A stretch of DNA of 64,000 nt from NCBI GenBank assembly GCA_035771165.1, contig JAWNZC010000106.1, positions 124,001-188,000 of the forward strand, read 5' to 3'. Below, piece by piece: positions 55,401 through 64,000 of this stretch (position 1 is its first letter; each line of letters opens with the position of its first letter). The DNA comes from Paragorgia papillata (Eukaryota; Cnidaria; Anthozoa; Scleralcyonacea; Coralliidae). Position numbers and translations under genes: made by a program. Below the pieces are notes generated by a model. The model saw only the letters and a program-made list of their open reading frames with translations, searched no databases and was not told where the DNA came from.

Positions 55401-58400
55401 TTAAGGTTTATTCTGGCTAACGCCAGACGATTTTATTCAGCATAGGGAGAGGTGCAGGCCTCAAAGTGTTAAAACCAATCTCTTTAACACTTTGAAGCTT
55501 GACGACGAGTCTTTAAGGTTTATTCTGGCTAACGCCAGACGATTTTATTCAGCATAGGGAGAGGTGCAGGCCTCAAAGTGTTAAAACCAATCTCTTTAAC
55601 ACTTTGAAGCTTGACGACGAGTCTTTAAGGTTTATTCTGGCTAACGCCAGACGATTTTATTCAGCATAGGGAGAGGTGCAGGCCTCAAAGTGTTTAAAAC
55701 AATCTCTTTAACACTTTGAAGCTTGACGACGAGTCTTTAAGGTTTATTCTGGCTAACGCCAGACGATTTTATTCAGCATAGGGAGAGGTGCAGGCCTCAA
55801 AGTGTTTAAAACCAATCTCTTTAACACTTTGAAGCTTGACGACGAGTCTTTAAGGTTTATTCTGGCTAACGCCAGACGATTTTATTCAGCATAGGGAGAG
55901 GTGCAGGCCTCAAAGTGTTAAAACCAATCTCTTTAACACTTTGAAGCTTGACGACGAGTCTTTAAGGTTTATTCTGGCTAACGCCAGACGATTTTATTCA
56001 GCATAGGGAGAGGTGCAGGCCTCAAAGTGTTAAAACCAATCTCTTTAACACTTTGAAGCTTGACGACGAGTCTTTAAGGTTTATTCTGGCTAACGCCAGA
56101 CGATTTTATTCAGCATAGGGAGAGGTGCAGGCCTCAAAGTGTTAAAACCAATCTCTTTAACACTTTGAAGCTTGACGACGAGTCTTTAAGGTTTATTCTG
56201 GCTAACGCCAGACGATTTTATTCAGCATAGGGAGAGGTGCAGGCCTCAAAGTGTTAAAACCAATCTCTTTAACACTTTGAAGCTTGACGACGAGTCTTTA
56301 AGGTTTATTCTGGCTAACGCCAGACGATTTTATTCAGCATAGGGAGAGGTGCAGGCCTCAAAGTGTTAAAACCAATCTCTTTAACACTTTGAAGCTTGAC
56401 GACGAGTCTTTAAGGTTTATTCTGGCTAACGCCAGACGATTTTATTCAGCATAGGGAGAGGTGCAGGCCTCAAAGTGTTAAAACCAATCTCTTTAACACT
56501 TTGAAGCTTGACGACGAGTCTTTAAGGTTTATTCTGGCTAACGCCAGACGATTTTATTCAGCATAGGGAGAGGTGCAGGCCTCAAAGTGTTAAAACCAAT
56601 CTCTTTAACACTTTGAAGCTTGACGACGAGTCTTTAAGGTTTATTCTGGCTAACGCCAGACGATTTTATTCAGCATAGGGAGAGGTGCAGGCCTCAAAGT
56701 GTTAAAACCAATCTCTTTAACACTTTGAAGCTTGACGACGAGTCTTTAAGGTTTATTCTGGCTAACGCCAGACGATTTTATTCAGCATAGGGAGAGGTGC
56801 AGGCCTCAAAGTGTTAAAACCAATCTCTTTAACACTTTGAAGCTTGACGACGAGTCTTTAAGGTTTATTCTGGCTAACGCCAGACGATTTTATTCAGCAT
56901 AGGGAGAGGTGCAGGCCTCAAAGTGTTAAAACCAATCTCTTTAACACTTTGAAGCTTGACGACGAGTCTTTAAGGTTTATTCTGGCTAACGCCAGACGAT
57001 TTTATTCAGCATAGGGAGAGGTGCAGGCCTCAAAGTGTTAAAACCAATCTCTTTAACACTTTGAAGCTTGACGACGAGTCTTTAAGGTTTATTCTGGCTA
57101 ACGCCAGACGATTTTATTCAGCATAGGGAGAGGTGCAGGCCTCAAAGTGTTAAAACCAATCTCTTTAACACTTTGAAGCTTGACGACGAGTCTTTAAGGT
57201 TTATTCTGGCTAACGCCAGACGATTTTATTCAGCATAGGGAGAGGTGCAGGCCTCAAAGTGTTAAAACCAATCTCTTTAACACTTTGAAGCTTGACGACG
57301 AGTCTTTAAGGTTTATTCTGGCTAACGCCAGACGATTTTATTCAGCATAGGGAGAGGTGCAGGCCTCAAAGTGTTAAAACCAATCTCTTTAACACTTTGA
57401 AGCTTGACGACGAGTCTTTAAGGTTTATTCTGGCTAACGCCAGACGATTTTATTCAGCATAGGGAGAGGTGCAGGCCTCAAAGTGTTAAAACCAATCTCT
57501 TTAACACTTTGAAGCTTGACGACGAGTCTTTAAGGTTTATTCTGGCTAACGCCAGACGATTTTATTCAGCATAGGGAGAGGTGCAGGCCTCAAAGTGTTA
57601 AAACCAATCTCTTTAACACTTTGAAGCTTGACGACGAGTCTTTAAGGTTTATTCTGGCTAACGCCAGACGATTTTATTCAGCATAGGGAGAGGTGCAGGC
57701 CTCAAAGTGTTAAAACCAATCTCTTTAACACTTTGAAGCTTGACGACGAGTCTTTAAGGTTTATTCTGGCTAACGCCAGACGATTTTATTCAGCATAGGG
57801 AGAGGTGCAGGCCTCAAAGTGTTAAAACCAATCTCTTTAACACTTTGAAGCTTGACGACGAGTCTTTAAGGTTTATTCTGGCTAACGCCAGACGATTTTA
57901 TTCAGCATAGGGAGAGGTGCAGGCCTCAAAGTGTTAAAACCAATCTCTTTAACACTTTGAAGCTTGACGACGAGTCTTTAAGGTTTATTCTGGCTAACGC
58001 CAGACGATTTTATTCAGCATAGGGAGAGGTGCAGGCCTCAAAGTGTTAAAACCAATCTCTTTAACACTTTGAAGCTTGACGACGAGTCTTTAAGGTTTAT
58101 TCTGGCTAACGCCAGACGATTTTATTCAGCATAGGGAGAGGTGCAGGCCTCAAAGTGTTAAAACCAATCTCTTTAACACTTTGAAGCTTGACGACGAGTC
58201 TTTAAGGTTTATTCTGGCTAACGCCAGACGATTTTATTCAGCATAGGGAGAGGTGCAGGCCTCAAAGTGTTAAAACCAATCTCTTTAACACTTTGAAGCT
58301 TGACGACGAGTCTTTAAGGTTTATTCTGGCTAACGCCAGACGATTTTATTCAGCATAGGGAGAGGTGCAGGCCTCAAAGTGTTAAAACCAATCTCTTTAA

Positions 58401-61400
58401 CACTTTGAAGCTTGACGACGAGTCTTTAAGGTTTATTCTGGCTAACGCCAGACGATTTTATTCAGCATAGGGAGAGGTGCAGGCCTCAAAGTGTTAAAAC
58501 CAATCTCTTTAACACTTTGAAGCTTGACGACGAGTCTTTAAGGTTTATTCTGGCTAACGCCAGACGATTTTATTCAGCATAGGGAGAGGTGCAGGCCTCA
58601 AAGTGTTAAAACCAATCTCTTTAACACTTTGAAGCTTGACGACGAGTCTTTAAGGTTTATTCTGGCTAACGCCAGACGATTTTATTCAGCATAGGGAGAG
58701 GTGCAGGCCTCAAAGTGTTAAAACCAATCTCTTTAACACTTTGAAGCTTGACGACGAGTCTTTAAGGTTTATTCTGGCTAACGCCAGACGATTTTATTCA
58801 GCATAGGGAGAGGTGCAGGCCTCAAAGTGTTAAAACCAATCTCTTTAACACTTTGAAGCTTGACGACGAGTCTTTAAGGTTTATTCTGGCTAACGCCAGA
58901 CGATTTTATTCAGCATAGGGAGAGGTGCAGGCCTCAAAGTGTTAAAACCAATCTCTTTAACACTTTGAAGCTTGACGACGAGTCTTTAAGGTTTATTCTG
59001 GCTAACGCCAGACGATTTTATTCAGCATAGGGAGAGGTGCAGGCCTCAAAGTGTTAAAAACCAATCTCTTTAACACTTTGAAGCTTGACGACGAGTCTTT
59101 AAGGTTTATTCTGGCTAACGCCAGACGATTTTATTCAGCATAGGGAGAGGTGCAGGCCTCAAAGTGTTAAAACCAATCTCTTTAACACTTTGAAGCTTGA
59201 CGACGAGTCTTTAAGGTTTATTCTGGCTAACGCCAGACGATTTTATTCAGCATAGGGAGAGGTGCAGGCCTCAAAGTGTTAAAACCAATCTCTTTAACAC
59301 TTTGAAGCTTGACGACGAGTCTTTAAGGTTTATTCTGGCTAACGCCAGACGATTTTATTCAGCATAGGGAGAGGTGCAGGCCTCAAAGTGTTAAAACCAA
59401 TCTCTTTAACACTTTGAAGCTTGACGACGAGTCTTTAAGGTTTATTCTGGCTAACGCCAGACGATTTTATTCAGCATAGGGAGAGGTGCAGGCCTCAAAG
59501 TGTTAAAACCAATCTCTTTAACACTTTGAAGCTTGACGACGAGTCTTTAAGGTTTATTCTGGCTAACGCCAGACGATTTTATTCAGCATAGGGAGAGGTG
59601 CAGGCCTCAAAGTGTTAAAACCAATCTCTTTAACACTTTGAAGCTTGACGACGAGTCTTTAAGGTTTATTCTGGCTAACGCCAGACGATTTTATTCAGCA
59701 TAGGGAGAGGTGCAGGCCTCAAAGTGTTAAAACCAATCTCTTTAACACTTTGAAGCTTGACGACGAGTCTTTAAGGTTTATTCTGGCTAACGCCAGACGA
59801 TTTTATTCAGCATAGGGAGAGGTGCAGGCCTCAAAGTGTTAAAACCAATCTCTTTAACACTTTGAAGCTTGACGACGAGTCTTTAAGGTTTATTCTGGCT
59901 AACGCCAGACGATTTTATTCAGCATAGGGAGAGGTGCAGGCCTCAAAGTGTTAAAACCAATCTCTTTAACACTTTGAAGCTTGACGACGAGTCTTTAAGG
60001 TTTATTCTGGCTAACGCCAGACGATTTTATTCAGCATAGGGAGAGGTGCAGGCCTCAAAGTGTTAAAACCAATCTCTTTAACACTTTGAAGCTTGACGAC
60101 GAGTCTTTAAGGTTTATTCTGGCTAACGCCAGACGATTTTATTCAGCATAGGGAGAGGTGCAGGCCTCAAAGTGTTAAAACCAATCTCTTTAACACTTTG
60201 AAGCTTGACGACGAGTCTTTAAGGTTTATTCTGGCTAACGCCAGACGATTTTATTCAGCATAGGGAGAGGTGCAGGCCTCAAAGTGTTAAAACCAATCTC
60301 TTTAACACTTTGAAGCTTGACGACGAGTCTTTAAGGTTTATTCTGGCTAACGCCAGACGATTTTATTCAGCATAGGGAGAGGTGCAGGCCTCAAAGTGTT
60401 AAAACCAATCTCTTTAACACTTTGAAGCTTGACGACGAGTCTTTAAGGTTTATTCTGGCTAACGCCAGACGATTTTATTCAGCATAGGGAGAGGTGCAGG
60501 CCTCAAAGTGTTAAAACCAATCTCTTTAACACTTTGAAGCTTGACGACGAGTCTTTAAGGTTTATTCTGGCTAACGCCAGACGATTTTATTCAGCATAGG
60601 GAGAGGTGCAGGCCTCAAAGTGTTAAAACCAATCTCTTTAACACTTTGAAGCTTGACGACGAGTCTTTAAGGTTTATTCTGGCTAACGCCAGACGATTTT
60701 ATTCAGCATAGGGAGAGGTGCAGGCCTCAAAGTGTTAAAACCAATCTCTTTAACACTTTGAAGCTTGACGACGAGTCTTTAAGGTTTATTCTGGCTAACG
60801 CCAGACGATTTTATTCAGCATAGGGAGAGGTGCAGGCCTCAAAGTGTTAAAACCAATCTCTTTAACACTTTGAAGCTTGACGACGAGTCTTTAAGGTTTA
60901 TTCTGGCTAACGCCAGACGATTTTATTCAGCATAGGGAGAGGTGCAGGCCTCAAAGTGTTAAAACCAATCTCTTTAACACTTTGAAGCTTGACGACGAGT
61001 CTTTAAGGTTTATTCTGGCTAACGCCAGACGATTTTATTCAGCATAGGGAGAGGTGCAGGCCTCAAAGTGTTAAAACCAATCTCTTTAACACTTTGAAGC
61101 TTGACGACGAGTCTTTAAGGTTTATTCTGGCTAACGCCAGACGATTTTATTCAGCATAGGGAGAGGTGCAGGCCTCAAAGTGTTAAAACCAATCTCTTTA
61201 ACACTTTGAAGCTTGACGACGAGTCTTTAAGGTTTATTCTGGCTAACGCCAGACGATTTTATTCAGCATAGGGAGAGGTGCAGGCCTCAAAGTGTTAAAA
61301 CCAATCTCTTTAACACTTTGAAGCTTGACGACGAGTCTTTAAGGTTTATTCTGGCTAACGCCAGACGATTTTATTCAGCATAGGGAGAGGTGCAGGCCTC

Positions 61401-64000
61401 AAAGTGTTAAAACCAATCTCTTTAACACTTTGAAGCTTGACGACGAGTCTTTAAGGTTTATTCTGGCTAACGCCAGACGATTTTATTCAGCATAGGGAGA
61501 GGTGCAGGCCTCAAAGTGTTAAAACCAATCTCTTTAACACTTTGAAGCTTGACGACGAGTCTTTAAGGTTTATTCTGGCTAACGCCAGACGATTTTATTC
61601 AGCATAGGGAGAGGTGCAGGCCTCAAAGTGTTAAAACCAATCTCTTTAACACTTTGAAGCTTGACGACGAGTCTTTAAGGTTTATTCTGGCTAACGCCAG
61701 ACGATTTTATTCAGCATAGGGAGAGGTGCAGGCCTCAAAGTGTTAAAACCAATCTCTTTAACACTTTGAAGCTTGACGACGAGTCTTTAAGGTTTATTCT
61801 GGCTAACGCCAGACGATTTTATTCAGCATAGGGAGAGGTGCAGGCCTCAAAGTGTTAAAACCAATCTCTTTAACACTTTGAAGCTTGACGACGAGTCTTT
61901 AAGGTTTATTCTGGCTAACGCCAGACGATTTTTATTCAGCATAGGGAGAGGTGCAGGCCTCAAAGTGTTAAAACCAATCTCTTTAACACTTTGAAGCTTG
62001 ACGACGAGTCTTTAAGGTTTATTCTGGCTAACGCCAGACGATTTTATTCAGCATAGGGAGAGGTGCAGGCCTCAAAGTGTTAAAACCAATCTCTTTAACA
62101 CTTTGAAGCTTGACGACGAGTCTTTAAGGTTTATTCTGGCTAACGCCAGACGATTTTATTCAGCATAGGGAGAGGTGCAGGCCTCAAAGTGTTAAAACCA
62201 ATCTCTTTAACACTTTGAAGCTTGACGACGAGTCTTTAAGGTTTATTCTGGCTAACGCCAGACGATTTTATTCAGCATAGGGAGAGGTGCAGGCCTCAAA
62301 GTGTTAAAACCAATCTCTTTAACACTTTGAAGCTTGACGACGAGTCTTTAAGGTTTATTCTGGCTAACGCCAGACGATTTTATTCAGCATAGGGAGAGGT
62401 GCAGGCCTCAAAGTGTTAAAACCAATCTCTTTAACACTTTGAAGCTTGACGACGAGTCTTTAAGGTTTATTCTGGCTAACGCCAGACGATTTTATTCAGC
62501 ATAGGGAGAGGTGCAGGCCTCAAAGTGTTAAAACCAATCTCTTTAACACTTTGAAGCTTGACGACGAGTCTTTAAGGTTTATTCTGGCTAACGCCAGACG
62601 ATTTTATTCAGCATAGGGAGAGGTGCAGGCCTCAAAGTGTTAAAACCAATCTCTTTAACACTTTGAAGCTTGACGACGAGTCTTTAAGGTTTATTCTGGC
62701 TAACGCCAGACGATTTTATTCAGCATAGGGAGAGGTGCAGGCCTCAAAGTGTTAAAACCAATCTCTTTAACACTTTGAAGCTTGACGACGAGTCTTTAAG
62801 GTTTATTCTGGCTAACGCCAGACGATTTTATTCAGCATAGGGAGAGGTGCAGGCCTCAAAGTGTTAAAACCAATCTCTTTAACACTTTGAAGCTTGACGA
62901 CGAGTCTTTAAGGTTTATTCTGGCTAACGCCAGACGATTTTATTCAGCATAGGGAGAGGTGCAGGCCTCAAAGTGTTAAAACCAATCTCTTTAACACTTT
63001 GAAGCTTGACGACGAGTCTTTAAGGTTTATTCTGGCTAACGCCAGACGATTTTATTCAGCATAGGGAGAGGTGCAGGCCTCAAAGTGTTAAAACCAATCT
63101 CTTTAACACTTTGAAGCTTGACGACGAGTCTTTAAGGTTTATTCTGGCTAACGCCAGACGATTTTATTCAGCATAGGGAGAGGTGCAGGCCTCAAAGTGT
63201 TAAAACCAATCTCTTTAACACTTTGAAGCTTGACGACGAGTCTTTAAGGTTTATTCTGGCTAACGCCAGACGATTTTATTCAGCATAGGGAGAGGTGCAG
63301 GCCTCAAAGTGTTAAAACCAATCTCTTTAACACTTTGAAGCTTGACGACGAGTCTTTAAGGTTTATTCTGGCTAACGCCAGACGATTTTATTCAGCATAG
63401 GGAGAGGTGCAGGCCTCAAAGTGTTAAAACCAATCTCTTTAACACTTTGAAGCTTGACGACGAGTCTTTAAGGTTTATTCTGGCTAACGCCAGACGATTT
63501 TATTCAGCATAGGGAGAGGTGCAGGCCTCAAAGTGTTAAAACCAATCTCTTTAACACTTTGAAGCTTGACGACGAGTCTTTAAGGTTTATTCTGGCTAAC
63601 GCCAGACGATTTTATTCAGCATAGGGAGAGGTGCAGGCCTCAAAGTGTTAAAACCAATCTCTTTAACACTTTGAAGCTTGACGACGAGTCTTTAAGGTTT
63701 ATTCTGGCTAACGCCAGACGATTTTATTCAGCATAGGGAGAGGTGCAGGCCTCAAAGTGTTAAAACCAATCTCTTTAACACTTTGAAGCTTGACGACGAG
63801 TCTTTAAGGTTTATTCTGGCTAACGCCAGACGATTTTATTCAGCATAGGGAGAGGTGCAGGCCTCAAAGTGTTAAAACCAATCTCTTTAACACTTTGAAG
63901 CTTGACGACGAGTCTTTAAGGTTTATTCTGGCTAACGCCAGACGATTTTATTCAGCATAGGGAGAGGTGCAGGCCTCAAAGTGTTAAAACCAATCTCTTT
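31461..64000. repeat. Homogeneous distal part of the satellite
   Basis: Monomers are almost identical. Exceptions I saw are one TCTTTAATAACG variant (about 32903), one 99-bp monomer (about 38830), a GAGAGAGG dinucleotide gain (about 41217), and single-base length changes in the TTAAAA tract (for example near 34755, 35424, 36213, 38115, 42249, 43374, 44490, 50095, 51995, 55694, 55806, 59058) or the GATTTT tract (61930). This is the signature of recent amplification or homogenisation. Confidence 0.85.
33001..33112. repeat. Representative 112-bp monomer with two hairpins
   Basis: The unit is taken from CTTTAAGG to the next one. Small hairpin: TCTGGC (33014-33019), loop TAAC, GCCAGA (33024-33029), perfect. 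Large hairpin: GCCTCAAAGTGTTAAA (33060-33075), 9-nt loop ACCAATCTC, TTTAACACTTTGAAGC (33085-33100), with 15 of 16 pairs. The mismatch is C33062 against A33098, which becomes a G.U pair in a minus-strand transcript. About a third of the unit is thus self-complementary. Confidence 0.95.

Larger units (their letters stand above)
24401..64000. repeat. 112-bp satellite array, about 354 tandem copies, runs off the window
   Basis: From the first TATTCAGCATAGGGAG to the last base the sequence is an uninterrupted head-to-tail array. The period is 112 bp: identical line phase recurs every 1,680 bases, which is 15 x 112. Each monomer carries one AAGCTT (HindIII) and one AGGCCT (StuI) site, plus two inverted repeats described under the representative monomer. 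The first unit differs slightly (GAGAAGTCCAGG for GAGAGGTGCAGG), as expected at an array edge. 112 is not a multiple of 3 and each frame meets TAA or TAG within about one to two units, so it is not coding. Consistent with a pericentromeric, subtelomeric or interstitial satellite; chromosomal location cannot be told from the window. Confidence 0.97.

Noticed and set aside
24401..64000. CRISPR array
   Set aside because: Regular spacing but no unique spacers: the whole 112-bp unit is repeated. The surrounding genome is animal-like with introns.
24401..64000. Hammerhead ribozyme or retrozyme repeat
   Set aside because: Tandem structured repeats in cnidarians can be retrozymes, but I find no CTGANGA plus GAAA core on either strand of the monomer. 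Only CTGAATA occurs on the minus strand, without the second core box.
24401..64000. CENP-B box or telomeric repeat in the satellite
   Set aside because: No TTCGNNNNANNCGGG and no TTAGGG runs in the monomer. Centromeric role stays open but is not supported by a motif.
1..64000. tRNA or rRNA genes
   Set aside because: I saw no A-box/B-box pair with a cloverleaf and no rRNA-like conserved stretch, but a covariance-model scan was not possible here.

Overview
The window looks like animal nuclear DNA, most likely a cnidarian (anthozoan such as a stony coral or sea anemone). It is AT-rich, has short exons with canonical GT/AG introns, and carries decayed metazoan transposons: BEL/Pao, a CR1/L2-like LINE, a DIRS-like element and a Kolobok-like transposase. 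Several protein families here I recognise from memory only as uncharacterised multi-copy cnidarian genes. There are no bacterial operons, rRNA, tRNA or CRISPR loci that I can support.

Layout. 1-2000: AT-rich DNA with four small candidate exons and a 164-residue F-box-like ORF. 2750-4035: a broken, intron-containing Kolobok-like transposase. 4773-6110: a broken copy of a cnidarian family with an EEAD...EDTDV signature, ending where a BEL/Pao retrotransposon begins. 6111-13146: the BEL/Pao remnant on the plus strand (LTR, gag, aspartic protease, start of pol), split by a CR1/L2-like LINE inserted in the opposite orientation (8892-12681) between 7-bp target duplications. The LINE itself carries a roughly 160-bp insertion. 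13147-15200: a decayed DIRS-like element on the minus strand (gag-like SR-rich ORF, RT, partial RNase H) that abuts the broken BEL pol. 15865-16410: a minus-strand ORF with a Cys-His cluster.

16800-23083 holds the best gene-like structure: at least eight coding exons plus a probable 5' UTR exon on the plus strand. All splice sites but one look ordinary, yet the frame is broken by about five 1-2 base shifts and two in-frame stops. It is either a young pseudogene or a gene damaged by consensus errors. A foldback MITE-like element (23426-23689) and a minus-strand HIRAN-domain ORF (23755-24350) follow.

From about 24401 to the window end (64000, and evidently beyond) everything is one head-to-tail satellite of 112-bp monomers, about 354 copies. 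Each monomer contains two inverted repeats: a 16-bp stem with one mismatch and a 9-nt loop, and a perfect 6-bp stem with a 4-nt loop. The first 7 kb is rich in variants (a 99-bp monomer lacking 13 bp, 24-bp duplications of the small hairpin, point variants, a roughly 0.9-kb higher-order block). The distal 25 kb is nearly invariant apart from homopolymer-length changes. No known system is encoded by the array. The satellite is the most unusual structure in the window. The genic part is a nested graveyard of transposons and cnidarian multi-copy genes.
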